Part shown: in pieces, positions 18,294 through 26,284 of the stretch
Layout of the letters: each line of letters opens with the position of its first letter
Numbering within the stretch: position 1 is the stretch's first letter
NCBI GenBank assembly: GCA_003520745.1
Contig: DOUE01000022.1
Location: 10,950-68,046 of the forward strand
DNA length: 57,097 nucleotides
Source: Erysipelotrichaceae bacterium
GTDB lineage: Bacteria > Bacillota_I > Bacilli_A > Erysipelotrichales > Erysipelotrichaceae
Direction: 5' to 3'
Translations under genes and position numbers: made by a program
The notes under the pieces: generated by a model
Databases searched by the model: none
Told to the model about the DNA's origin: nothing
Seen by the model: only the letters and a program-made list of their open reading frames with translations

Positions 18294-18789
18294 ACTGCAG
18301 TGTATCCGCTTCTTCGATGACGGTGAATCCTTCTTCGTCTTCTACCCAATACCTAAGCTTGCGGCCTTGGATCCAGGCCGCCCCGAGCGAGTACAACAGC
18401 CAGGCATGCATCGCATAGTCGATCATGTAGGCGGGGTCGAACCCTTCGCTTAGAGAAATCCAGACCAGGAATCCGGTATCCAGTAGATAAAGGATGAAGG
18501 CGATCATAAACCAATGGACTTTCTTCTTACTGAAAAACCATGAAATCAAGAAGACCGACAGGACGCAAACACCGATCAACACATAGATCAACCCGACAGC
18601 CAGACTGTCATAGACGGTGATCGACAAAAACCCGACATAAATCGTGAACATCGAGAAATAGGATGAATACGGGAAACTGACATTCGAATTCATGAAGGCG
18701 AAGGCGAGATTCAACACGGTCAGCACCAACATGAACAACAACGAACTCCGACCGGCCGATACGACTCTAGGCAACGTTTTTCTTTCCAT
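18292..18789 (-). CDS. Small membrane protein of unknown function
   Basis: 165 residues from ATG 18789, supported by AGGGGGA about 6 bases upstream. Four or five hydrophobic segments are visible, starting with SLLFMLVLTVLNLAFAFM, then MFTIYVGFLSITVYDSLAV and VGLIYVLIGVCVLSVFLISWFF, with a soluble acidic C-terminal tail. I do not recognise the family. A longer open frame to 19014 exists but is built from the terminator and upstream non-coding sequence and has no ribosome site. Confidence 0.65.
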   Translation of the reverse strand: MERKTLPRVVSAGRSSLLFMLVLTVLNLAFAFMNSNVSFPYSSYFSMFTIYVGFLSITVYDSLAVGLIYVLIGVCVLSVFLISWFFSKKKVHWFMIAFILYLLDTGFLVWISLSEGFDPAYMIDYAMHAWLLYSLGAAWIQGRKLRYWVEDEEGFTVIEEADTLQ

Positions 18790-18867
18790 TTTGTTTCCCC
18801 CTGGATGATTCCATTCTATCATCGACGGGTAATCGACGTAAAGGCAGAGTTTTCGACGCACCCAAAG

Positions 18868-18894
18868 AAAAGGCGAATTCGAGATTCGCCTTTT
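18868..18894 (-). terminator. Terminator after the SRPBCC gene
   Basis: Minus-strand stem AAAAGGCGAAT / ATTCGCCTTTT with a 5-base loop and a T-rich 3' arm, 5 bases past the stop codon. Confidence 0.85.
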
Positions 18895-18898
18895 CCAT

Positions 18899-19318
18899 TC
18901 ATTCGAAATGCGTTGTTTCGCAATATTTCTTAAAATTGTCCAGGATCGACTGCCACCCGAAACGTTGTAGCTCGATGGAATTCTCCGTTTCCGCTTCGAA
19001 GGTCTCGACGACATGCGTCCGATCCCCTAGATTATTGAAAACCACTTCGACCGTTCGGTCATCGTCCAGGGTATACGCCAGGACGCGGTGAGGTACGACT
19101 CTTGTATAGGTCCCGCTGAAGTCGAATCCGGCGCTCCCGTCGCGGGCTTCCATGCGGCTGGAAAACTTCCCGCCGACGACTAGGTCGTTCTTCGACCAAG
19201 GCGAACACCAATCCTCGGAGGCGGCGTTCCACTGGGTAATATGCTTCGGTTGTGTCCAGGCTTCCCATACTTTTTCGACGGGTAGCAGGACGAGGGTTTC
19301 AATCGTGATTTTTTCCAT
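18899..19318 (-). CDS. SRPBCC (AHSA1-like) domain protein
   Basis: A 139-residue single-domain protein of the START/SRPBCC fold, AHSA1 subgroup. Evidence is the N-terminal ITIETLVLLPVEKVWEAWTQP, the HITQWNAAS segment with W-rich loop, GGKFSSRMEARDG and the C-terminal long helix LQRFGWQSILDNFKKY. Members bind small hydrophobic ligands; the ligand and role here are unknown. AAAGGAGAA supports the start. It is a single-gene unit with its own terminator. Confidence 0.85.
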   Translation of the reverse strand: MEKITIETLVLLPVEKVWEAWTQPKHITQWNAASEDWCSPWSKNDLVVGGKFSSRMEARDGSAGFDFSGTYTRVVPHRVLAYTLDDDRTVEVVFNNLGDRTHVVETFEAETENSIELQRFGWQSILDNFKKYCETTHFE

Positions 19319-19390
19319 GGTTTCTCCTTTTCAAGATTCTTCCTACACCATCTATACCATACTTGTTTCATGAATCCAAACAGGATGACT

Positions 19391-19418
19391 AAAGAGCGCA
19401 CCGTCGGGCGCGCTCTTT
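19391..19418 (-). terminator. Terminator after the GNAT gene
   Basis: Minus-strand stem AAAGAGCGC / GCGCTCTTT with a 10-base loop, 3 bases past the acetyltransferase stop; the T run is short. Confidence 0.7.
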
Positions 19419-19421
19419 CGA

Positions 19422-19883
19422 TCAGTCTTTGATTTTAAGCGAATAGATCCGTGAACTCTCACCCCAGGGATGATAGCCGATCCCGACGAAACCGAACCCG
19501 AAGTGTTCATAATACCCCACATGGTCGGTACAGAGATAGACTTCGTTGAAGCCGGCGTTTTTCGCGTCTTCGACCGCTTTCTTGATTAGGAGTTCGCCGA
19601 AATTGTTTCCACGACGATCTTGTTCGATATACATCGCGCAAACCCAGGGATAGAGATCCATACGGCTGATGAAGTCGTTGGTGATGAGGCCGGCGCATCC
19701 GATGATGCGGTCTTCCTCCATGAGCAGATACCATTGGGGGAGCGGGTTTTTCGCGTTGGACGTGTGGGTCAGGCAATCCACGTAGACTTGACGGTTCTGG
19801 GGGTTCGCCCATTTCGAGGCGATATACTGGATCGCTTCACGAAGAATACTGGCATCCTGGCGCAGCGAGATGACGGTTGGCAT
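19422..19883 (-). CDS. GNAT-family N-acetyltransferase
   Basis: A 153-residue acetyl-CoA-dependent acetyltransferase. The core is visible as LLMEEDRIIGCAGLI, WVCAMYIEQDRRGNNFGELLI (the acetyl-CoA pyrophosphate loop, RRGNNFG) and VYLCTDHVGYYEHFGF near the C-terminus. The substrate is unknown. It starts 4 bases after the 428-residue amylase and has only a weak purine-rich site, so it is probably translated with the upstream gene. A link to glucan metabolism is not evident. Confidence 0.88.
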   Translation of the reverse strand: MPTVISLRQDASILREAIQYIASKWANPQNRQVYVDCLTHTSNAKNPLPQWYLLMEEDRIIGCAGLITNDFISRMDLYPWVCAMYIEQDRRGNNFGELLIKKAVEDAKNAGFNEVYLCTDHVGYYEHFGFGFVGIGYHPWGESSRIYSLKIKD

Positions 19884-19887
19884 AGGT

Positions 19888-21174
19888 TCACTTTCTTTCT
19901 TTGGGGACTTGGAAGAGGATCGGACGGTCGCTAAGCGCGATGGATCCGTGGTTGATGTGGATGGGTTTTGATGTGATCAGGTGAGGGTAGGATCCATCTG
20001 GGAGACTGACATTCATGACGCCGGTTTCATTCCCGACGTTCAGAATCCCGACGACGATCCTCTCCTCGTTCTCATATTCGAAATGCAATACGTCTTCAAC
20101 ATGGCTGACGATCTTGTAGCCTTTGTTTTGGGCGAAGATCGGATCTTTCTTCATCTTGGCCAGTCCTTGGATCCATCCTACGATTTCAGGATCGAGTTTC
20201 GACCAGTCGACCGGGTCTTTCTCGAAAAGGTCGGGCAAGTGGTCGGTTCCGGTTTCCATCCCGTATTGGATGAAGGCGATGCCTTTACTGAAGAAACAGT
20301 AGGCGATCCATTGGAGCGATTTCGCGTAATCCTGGGTGTAATAGCGGATCCGGTGGTTGTCGTGGTTTTCCACGTTACGTGCCTTGACGTAGTCGATCGG
20401 ATAAATCCGCTCCTGCGCCCTTAGGGCTTGACGGAAAGTTTCGAGATCGTTCTCATGAAGCAAATAACCTGCGAACGGGATTCTCGTATCGTATTCATAG
20501 AGGGCGTCGAACACTTGGAAACATTCGGAATCGCTGAGGCATCCGTAGCCATGGTAGCGGAGATAGTCGATGTAGTTGGAATCGACGCTTTCCCCTAAGA
20601 GGAAGACGTCGGGGTTCTTCCTGCGCATCGCTTCCTTGGCCTCAAGCAGGAAATCCAAAGGGATCAGACTGGGGACGTCGAAACGGAAACCGTCCAACCC
20701 GAGATCCAACCAATAGAGCAGGACATCGATGAGTTTCTCATGGACAAGCGGCACATCGAAGTTCAGGTCGGCGATGTCCCACCAATCCCCGACTTTGTTT
20801 TTCAAGCGTCCGTTCTCGTCGAAATAGTAGAATTCGGGATGTTCAACCACCCAGTGATGATCGCGGGCGGTGTGATGGAAGACGATGTCCAGGATGATCT
20901 TCATCCCATGCTTGTGGGTGGCGTCGATCAGATCCTTGAGATCGGCCAAGGTTCCCAGATCCTCCGAGATCCCGGTATAGTTCTGGATGGCATAGGGGCT
21001 ACCGTAGGTGCCTTTGCGGGCTTTGACCCCGATCGGTTGTACCGGCATCAGGTAGACGATGTCCGCCCCCAAGGCTTGGATGCGCCCCAAATCTTTCTCG
21101 ACCGCTTTGAACGTGCCTTCCTGGCTATAATTGCGGACGAACACCTGATAGATGAACTGGTTTCTGTAACTCAT
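19888..21174 (-). CDS. Cytoplasmic alpha-amylase-family (GH13) glycosidase
   Basis: 428 residues without a signal peptide, so it probably acts on imported maltodextrins or glycogen. Conserved GH13 regions are VYLMPVQPIG and YGSPYAIQNY at the front, IILDIVFHHTA (region I), GLDGFRFDVPS (region II, nucleophile), FLLGESVD (acid/base) and ENHDNHR (region IV). It has a short C-terminal beta domain. GGAGG lies 6 bases upstream. A terminator lies between it and malK, so it depends on readthrough of that signal. Confidence 0.9.
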   Translation of the reverse strand: MSYRNQFIYQVFVRNYSQEGTFKAVEKDLGRIQALGADIVYLMPVQPIGVKARKGTYGSPYAIQNYTGISEDLGTLADLKDLIDATHKHGMKIILDIVFHHTARDHHWVVEHPEFYYFDENGRLKNKVGDWWDIADLNFDVPLVHEKLIDVLLYWLDLGLDGFRFDVPSLIPLDFLLEAKEAMRRKNPDVFLLGESVDSNYIDYLRYHGYGCLSDSECFQVFDALYEYDTRIPFAGYLLHENDLETFRQALRAQERIYPIDYVKARNVENHDNHRIRYYTQDYAKSLQWIAYCFFSKGIAFIQYGMETGTDHLPDLFEKDPVDWSKLDPEIVGWIQGLAKMKKDPIFAQNKGYKIVSHVEDVLHFEYENEERIVVGILNVGNETGVMNVSLPDGSYPHLITSKPIHINHGSIALSDRPILFQVPKERK

Positions 21175-21188
21175 GTTTACCTCCGAGT

Positions 21189-21210
21189 AAAAACCCGAAT
21201 TGCTTCGGGT
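21189..21210 (-). terminator. Terminator/attenuator between malK and the amylase
   Basis: Minus-strand stem ACCCGAA / TTCGGGT, GCAA loop, five T residues. No promoter fits in the 41-base gap downstream of it, so the amylase-GNAT pair appears to be expressed by readthrough. Confidence 0.85.
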
Positions 21211-21215
21211 CTGGT

Positions 21216-22307
21216 TTAATAAATGGATTGTGTCGTTTCTTTATCGAAGAAGTGGAGTTTCGATACGTCCATCGAAAGTTGGATCGTGTCATGGGCATGG
21301 ACGTCGACGCGGGAGGAAACCTTCGCCAAGATCTTCTGTCCGCCGAATTCTCCGTGAAGGATGAATTCATGACCGAGCAATTCGCAAACATCCACATTGA
21401 AATCAAACGGGGTTTCCGGGAAGGCTTCGGCGACGATGCCTTCGTAGTGGATGTCTTCAGGACGGATCCCGAGAACGAGGTCTTTACCGTTATAGTTCTT
21501 CAAGCGATCATGGAACATGCCCGGGACTTTGAAGGACTTGTTGTTGACTTCGAAACGACCGTCGCGATAGACGCCGTTGATGAAGTTCATGGCGGGGGCG
21601 CCGATGAAGTTCGCGACGAACATGTTGTTGGGGTGGTTGTAGATGTCTTTCGGCGTACCGATCTGTTGGATGTAGCCGTCTTTCATGACGACGATGCGGG
21701 ACGCCATGGTCATCGCTTCGGTCTGGTCATGGGTGACGTAGATGGTCGTCGCATTGAGACGTTCATGCAATTTGATGATTTCGGAACGCATCTGAACACG
21801 CAGTTTCGCATCCAGGTTCGACAGCGGTTCGTCCATCAAGAACACTTTCGCGTTACGGACGATCGCACGGCCTAAAGCGACACGTTGACGTTGACCGCCG
21901 GACAGCGCCTTGGGTTTGCGATCCAAGTATTTTTCGATTTCAAGGATACGCGCGGCTTCTTTGACGCGGGTATCGATTTCATCTTTCGGCATTTTCTTCA
22001 ATTTCAAACCGAACGCCATGTTTTCATAGACGCTCATATGCGGATACAAAGCATAGGATTGGAAAACCATCGCGATGTCGCGGTCTTTCGGAGCGACCGT
22101 ATTGACGAGTTTTTCATCGATGTACAGTTCACCGGAAGTAATGTCTTCCAAACCGGCGATCATACGCAGCGTCGTGGACTTCCCACAACCCGACGGACCG
22201 ACCAAAACGATGAATTCACGATCTTTGATGTCGAGATTGAAATCGAAGACGGCTTGGACATTGTTGTCGTAGATTTTATTGATATCTTTTAGCTTTAGGT
22301 TTGCCAT
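21216..22307 (-). CDS. msmK: Shared sugar ABC importer ATPase (MalK/MsmK type)
   Basis: 363-residue ABC ATPase of the CUT1 class. Walker A GPSGCGKST is at 37-45, signature LSGGQRQ at 135-141 and Walker B VFLMDE at 155-160, followed by the H-loop region and a C-terminal TOBE regulatory domain (MNFINGVYRDG to LHFFDKE). It is the only CUT1 ATPase in the window, whereas there are two CUT1 permease/binding-protein sets (maltodextrin at 26285-31069 and sulfoquinovose at 41367-44336), so it probably serves both, as MsmK does in streptococci. Promoter with cre directly upstream. Confidence 0.93.
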   Translation of the reverse strand: MANLKLKDINKIYDNNVQAVFDFNLDIKDREFIVLVGPSGCGKSTTLRMIAGLEDITSGELYIDEKLVNTVAPKDRDIAMVFQSYALYPHMSVYENMAFGLKLKKMPKDEIDTRVKEAARILEIEKYLDRKPKALSGGQRQRVALGRAIVRNAKVFLMDEPLSNLDAKLRVQMRSEIIKLHERLNATTIYVTHDQTEAMTMASRIVVMKDGYIQQIGTPKDIYNHPNNMFVANFIGAPAMNFINGVYRDGRFEVNNKSFKVPGMFHDRLKNYNGKDLVLGIRPEDIHYEGIVAEAFPETPFDFNVDVCELLGHEFILHGEFGGQKILAKVSSRVDVHAHDTIQLSMDVSKLHFFDKETTQSIY

Positions 22308-22324
22308 GGTATCACCTCGTGTTT

Positions 22325-22346
22325 ATTATACATGAAAGCGCTCTCT
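22325..22346 (-). promoter_or_regulatory. msmK -10 box with overlapping cre
   Basis: TATAAT (22330-22325) with a TG extension on the minus strand; no good -35. The plus-strand ATGAAAGCGCTCTCT (22332-22346) matches cre with one deviation and abuts the -10 box, so repression by CcpA is expected. Confidence 0.65.
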
Positions 22347-22351
22347 GTGTG

Positions 22352-22368
22352 TTGTGCATTGTGCACAA
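22352..22368. promoter_or_regulatory. Inverted repeat upstream of msmK
   Basis: TTGTGCA-TTG-TGCACAA, a perfect 7-bp inverted repeat in the 63-base gap between the PucR-type regulator and msmK. It could be that regulator's operator (inference). Confidence 0.5.
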
Positions 22369-22370
22369 AT

Positions 22371-22934
22371 CTAATCGAGGTTGGTTAACAGGAACCACAT
22401 TTCCATGAGTTTCCCTTGGTCGATCTCCCGGATGTCCACTCCCGTTTGGGTGATGAACTTGTTGAGACGGTAGCGGAAGGTGTTGCGATGCAGGTAGAGA
22501 TGCGCCGCGCTGGCGTTGACGTTGCGGCCGGTCTCCAGATACATGCGCGCCGTTTCCATCTCGTCGCGTCCGATCGATTCGAAGTGGCGATCGAGCCTTC
22601 GGACAAGCCCGATCTTGCCCAACAGTTGCGCGAGGACCAGGGCTTCGGCGGCACCGATCAGTTTACCTGGCCGGTTTTCCGCCAGGAAGTCGAGGAAAAG
22701 AACCATGATGTCATCCGCATCGAAACCGCTGACCCCGCTTAAGGTAAGTCCAAGATCATGTTGGAAACTCGAGAACATCAGTTTGAGCTGGACCCTGCCG
22801 AATTCGCTGAGATCGGCCTTGAGGGTGCGCGGATCGATCCAGCGCACATCCGTCACGAACGACTCGATGCTGTTCTCGATTTCATTGGGTTTGAAATTGT
22901 CGGTATGGACCCGCAGATACAAGGCGTGGCTCAT
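22371..22934 (-). CDS. PucR/CdaR-type helix-turn-helix regulator
   Basis: 187 residues ending in a PucR-type helix-turn-helix: YLETGRNVNASAAHLYLHRN followed by TFRYRLNKF, then TGVDIR (about residues 130-170). The N-terminal 120 residues show no recognisable ligand-binding domain of CdaR or PucR and are short. It starts 3 bases after the lipoprotein amylase and lies between amylase and msmK, so it probably controls maltodextrin genes. An inverted repeat at 22352-22368 lies right after it. Target and effector are unknown. Confidence 0.8.
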   Translation of the reverse strand: MSHALYLRVHTDNFKPNEIENSIESFVTDVRWIDPRTLKADLSEFGRVQLKLMFSSFQHDLGLTLSGVSGFDADDIMVLFLDFLAENRPGKLIGAAEALVLAQLLGKIGLVRRLDRHFESIGRDEMETARMYLETGRNVNASAAHLYLHRNTFRYRLNKFITQTGVDIREIDQGKLMEMWFLLTNLD

Positions 22935-22937
22935 CGC

Positions 22938-24509
22938 TTAGTCACCGATGATGACGCTGGCGTAGGGCTGTAGCGTCAAGACAGTGGAGACGAGTTGAAC
23001 GTCCCCGTGTTGATAAAGGATCGTGCCTGAATCATTGAGGTCGACGGTCTGCGCGAAGCGGTCCAGGTTATGGACGATGGTCAAGGTCTTCCCTTCGAAG
23101 GTGCGGGTGAAGCCCAACACTTTGTTCGATAAGGTCAGGCTCTGAATGTCGCCGAAACGCAAGACGTCGGAAGCATCACGGAAATGGACAAGCCTGCGAT
23201 AGAGGCTGAACATGGAATCTTCATCCGTGGTCTGTTGTTCATAGGGGGTGGTGTTTAGATTGAGTTCCCAGTTCTCCCACAACGCATTGGGGGCGTCGTT
23301 CTGACTGGTCCAACGATAGGGTTCACGGATCCTCTCGTCCGGTTTCGCCCCCACCATGCCCAACTCTTCCCCATAATAGATGAAGGGAATCCCGGGCAGG
23401 GTGAAGAGGATGTTCGCGGCGAGTTTGGCTTGGTCGACGTTGCCGCCCAAAACGCTCATGACCCTGTTCTGGTCGTGGTTGGTGAGGAAGGTCGAATCCA
23501 GGTAGTTCTCGTTGCGCCCGGTGAAAACATTCTTTCCGTTGAGGTAGGTCGCGACGAAATTGGTTTGGTATCCTTGCATGACGGTATTCACGATTCCGGT
23601 GGCCAAATCGAAGTTGAACATCGAGTCGAATCCGACCGCATACGGGGCGGCTTGCGTCGCCGGCATCCATACTTCAGCCAAAAGCAGGATATCGGGGTCT
23701 TCGGACTTTACGTATTCCTTCATTTCCATCCAGAACTGCTTGTTTAATTCCATCGTCCCGGTTCCGACCGGGTATTCATTGGCGTCATACATCCGCGGCG
23801 CGGCGTCGTAACGGAACCCGTCGACGCCCAGATCCATCCAGAACGAAAGGATCTTCTTCATCTCGTCGCGGACCGCTTCGCTGTCCGCATTGAGTTCGGG
23901 CATCTGGTCCCAGAACGAAGCATAGTAAGCCAGGCTATTGCGGAAACTCCACCCTGTTTTATTGGGGTATTCCGCGTTGGTCAGTTTCTCTTCGATGCGA
24001 TAGTAGTCACGATAGACTTCATCCCCCGACATGGCTTTGATGAACCAGGGGTTGTCGTCGGCCGTGTGGTTGAAGACGATGTCGATGATCAGTTTGATAC
24101 CGCGTTCTTCACAGGCATCCGAAAGGTCTTGGAAATCATCCAAGGTTCCGAATTCCGGGTCGATCGCATAATAGTCGATGACGTCGTATTTGTGGTAGGT
24201 CTTGGAGGGGTGGATCGGATTGAGCCAGATGGCCGTGATACCGAGGTCCGTGTCGGTCGAAGGGTCGCCATCGTTGAGAACATCGAGGTGGTCGATGATC
24301 CCGCGCAGATCGCCCGTACCGTCCCCGTCCGAGTCCGCATAGGAGATCGGGAAGATGTTGTAGGCGACCGAGACTTCGGATGCGAACTTGTCCGCATTGG
24401 AGCCTTCAAGCAAAGCAGCCAGTTCATCGACGGTTTTGCGTTGAATCGTCGGTTCTTTCTGGACGCAGGCGCTTAAGACAAGCAGTAAAACCAGAAGTAG
24501 TTTTTTCAT
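22938..24509 (-). CDS. Surface lipoprotein alpha-amylase (GH13)
   Basis: 523 residues from ATG 24509, with AGGTG 5 bases upstream (a GTG two codons earlier is less likely). The signal peptide ends LVLSAC with lipidated C15, so the enzyme is anchored outside the membrane. GH13 regions: DSDGDGTGDLRGI (Ca-binding type loop), LIIDIVFNHTA, GVDGFRYDAAPRM (nucleophile), LLLAEVW (acid/base) and TNHDQNR. It would cut starch or maltodextrin to oligosaccharides for MalE. Lies between the alpha-glucosidase and the PucR-type regulator with gaps of a few bases. Confidence 0.92.
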   Translation of the reverse strand: MKKLLLVLLLVLSACVQKEPTIQRKTVDELAALLEGSNADKFASEVSVAYNIFPISYADSDGDGTGDLRGIIDHLDVLNDGDPSTDTDLGITAIWLNPIHPSKTYHKYDVIDYYAIDPEFGTLDDFQDLSDACEERGIKLIIDIVFNHTADDNPWFIKAMSGDEVYRDYYRIEEKLTNAEYPNKTGWSFRNSLAYYASFWDQMPELNADSEAVRDEMKKILSFWMDLGVDGFRYDAAPRMYDANEYPVGTGTMELNKQFWMEMKEYVKSEDPDILLLAEVWMPATQAAPYAVGFDSMFNFDLATGIVNTVMQGYQTNFVATYLNGKNVFTGRNENYLDSTFLTNHDQNRVMSVLGGNVDQAKLAANILFTLPGIPFIYYGEELGMVGAKPDERIREPYRWTSQNDAPNALWENWELNLNTTPYEQQTTDEDSMFSLYRRLVHFRDASDVLRFGDIQSLTLSNKVLGFTRTFEGKTLTIVHNLDRFAQTVDLNDSGTILYQHGDVQLVSTVLTLQPYASVIIGD

Positions 24510-24515
24510 GTTCAC

Positions 24516-26210
24516 CTATTTCTCAAGCACCAAGGCTTGATAGGGTAGCAATACGATTTCCTTCGTTATTTCGGCGAGTCCGTAGTTGTCATAGTGGATC
24601 GCTTTAGGAAGATAAGGGAGTTTATAGCGGATCTCATGGGCGCGGAAGTTCGCGACCACCAGGACGGTCACATCATCTTTCTTTCTTTCAAAGACGAAGA
24701 GGTCTTTGTTTTTCGGCGAAATCAGTTTGAAATCCCCATTTACCAGTACGGAATGAAGATGCCCGTGTTTGCGTAACCTGATTAAATGCTTGTAGGCGTT
24801 GAGGATCGATGAAGGATCTTCGCTTTGTTGCTTGACGTTGATTTCTTTATAGTTTCCGACCGGTTTCTGATGCGGTTTCCCCGTCGTAAACCCTGCGCTG
24901 GCGCTATCGTCCCATTGCATCGGCGTACGGGCGTTATCGCGCGATGTACGGCGTAAATGGGTTAGGATCTGTTCCGGACTCTGGCGTTTGATCGCCTTTT
25001 CATAGTAGTTCTTCACCCAGACATCGTTGAAGTCGTTGATGTCGGTGTAATCGACGTTGGTCATCCCGATTTCCTCACCGTTGTAGATGAAGGGGGTCCC
25101 GGGCAAGGTCAACAATACCGTCCCCAACATGCATCCGGATGCACGATGGAACTTTCTGGGATTACCATATTGACTCATGACCCGAGGGTGGTCGTGATTG
25201 AGCCAATAATGCGGAATCCAACCCTTCCCTTTCATTCCCTGGATCCAACGGTCCATGGTTTCTTTGAGGTCGAGTACGTTGACCGTCAGTTCATCGTCGG
25301 TTTTATCTTCCGATCCGAACGCTCCGTTCTTCCAACAATGGTCGAAGTTGAACACCATGTTGAAGGCTTTGGCATGATAGCCCGCATAACGGGTCGCGGC
25401 TTTTACGTTCGCCCCGCCGCCGACTTCGCCGACCGACAGGCAATCGTAATGTTTCAACACTTCATCGTGGAATTCATGGAGATATTCGAACAATTCGGGG
25501 CGGTTGGAGAATTTCGACCAATCCGGGGCGACCCCGTCGTGGTTGAGTTTCATTTCGCTGTCGGTGAACGACGTGTCTTTGCTGAGGTGGGCGACCGCGT
25601 CGACGCGGAACCCGTCCACGCCCAAATCCAACCACCAACGCGACATCGCATACATTTCCTTGCGTAGATCCGGATTGGCCCAGTTCAAGTCGGGCATTTT
25701 ATCCGAAAAGATCTTCAGGTAATATTCACCGGAGGTTTCGTCGTAGTTCCAGCACGATCCTTCGAAAAAGCTTGCCCAATTGGTCGGTGGGATTCGTTTC
25801 CCTTTTTCATCCTGGCGGGGTTTCTGCCAGATGTACCAATCCCTTTTCGGATTGTCCAAGGAAGAGCGTGATTCCATGAACCAGGGATGCTCATCGGAGG
25901 TGTGGTTTAAAACAAGATCCAATATGATGCGGATTCCCTTTTGATGGGCTTTCGCGATCAGTTCCTTCGCATCGTCCAAGGTCCCGAACAAGGGATCGAC
26001 ATCGTAGAAGTCGCTGACATCGTATCCGTTATCATCCATCGGCGAGCGGTAAAAAGGACAGATCCAAACGCAATCGACACCTAAATCCTGGATGTAGTCG
26101 AGTTTTTCGATGATGCCGCGCAGATCTCCGATTCCGTCGGCGTTGGTGTCTTTGAAGGATCGTGGGTAGATTTGATAACCTACCGCGTTTTTCCACCATT
26201 GTGTTTTCAT
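24516..26210 (-). CDS. malL: Cytoplasmic alpha-glucosidase (GH13_31, MalL-like)
   Basis: 564 residues, no signal peptide. Subfamily 31 features: WWKNAVGYQIYPRSFKDTN, DGIGDLRGI, QPDLNW-like MPDLNWANP, GVDGFRVDAVAHLSK (nucleophile), the VGEVGG acid/base and NHDHPR. The residue after the nucleophile is Ala rather than Val; in this subfamily Val there is associated with alpha-1,6 cleavage and Ala/Gly/Thr with alpha-1,4 preference, so maltose/maltodextrin is the more likely substrate (moderate confidence). AGGGAG supports the start. It follows malE across a hairpin. Confidence 0.9.
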   Translation of the reverse strand: MKTQWWKNAVGYQIYPRSFKDTNADGIGDLRGIIEKLDYIQDLGVDCVWICPFYRSPMDDNGYDVSDFYDVDPLFGTLDDAKELIAKAHQKGIRIILDLVLNHTSDEHPWFMESRSSLDNPKRDWYIWQKPRQDEKGKRIPPTNWASFFEGSCWNYDETSGEYYLKIFSDKMPDLNWANPDLRKEMYAMSRWWLDLGVDGFRVDAVAHLSKDTSFTDSEMKLNHDGVAPDWSKFSNRPELFEYLHEFHDEVLKHYDCLSVGEVGGGANVKAATRYAGYHAKAFNMVFNFDHCWKNGAFGSEDKTDDELTVNVLDLKETMDRWIQGMKGKGWIPHYWLNHDHPRVMSQYGNPRKFHRASGCMLGTVLLTLPGTPFIYNGEEIGMTNVDYTDINDFNDVWVKNYYEKAIKRQSPEQILTHLRRTSRDNARTPMQWDDSASAGFTTGKPHQKPVGNYKEINVKQQSEDPSSILNAYKHLIRLRKHGHLHSVLVNGDFKLISPKNKDLFVFERKKDDVTVLVVANFRAHEIRYKLPYLPKAIHYDNYGLAEITKEIVLLPYQALVLEK

Positions 26211-26229
26211 GTGTCGTTTCTCCCTTGAA

Positions 26230-26259
26230 GAAAGATGAGCACCTTGCGATGCTCATCTT
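26230..26259 (-). terminator. Hairpin after malE
   Basis: Minus-strand stem AAGATGAGCA / TGCTCATCTT, 8-base loop, then TTCTTC. The T tract is imperfect, so it is more likely a partial terminator or 3' stabiliser that keeps MalE above the downstream enzymes. Confidence 0.75.
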
Positions 26260-26284
26260 ACGGTGTTTCAGTTGTCTCTACGGA

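Noticed and set aside
18790..19014. N-terminal extension of the small membrane-protein gene
   Set aside because: It reads back through the terminator of the SRPBCC gene and into that gene's end; a good ribosome site supports the internal ATG at 18789.
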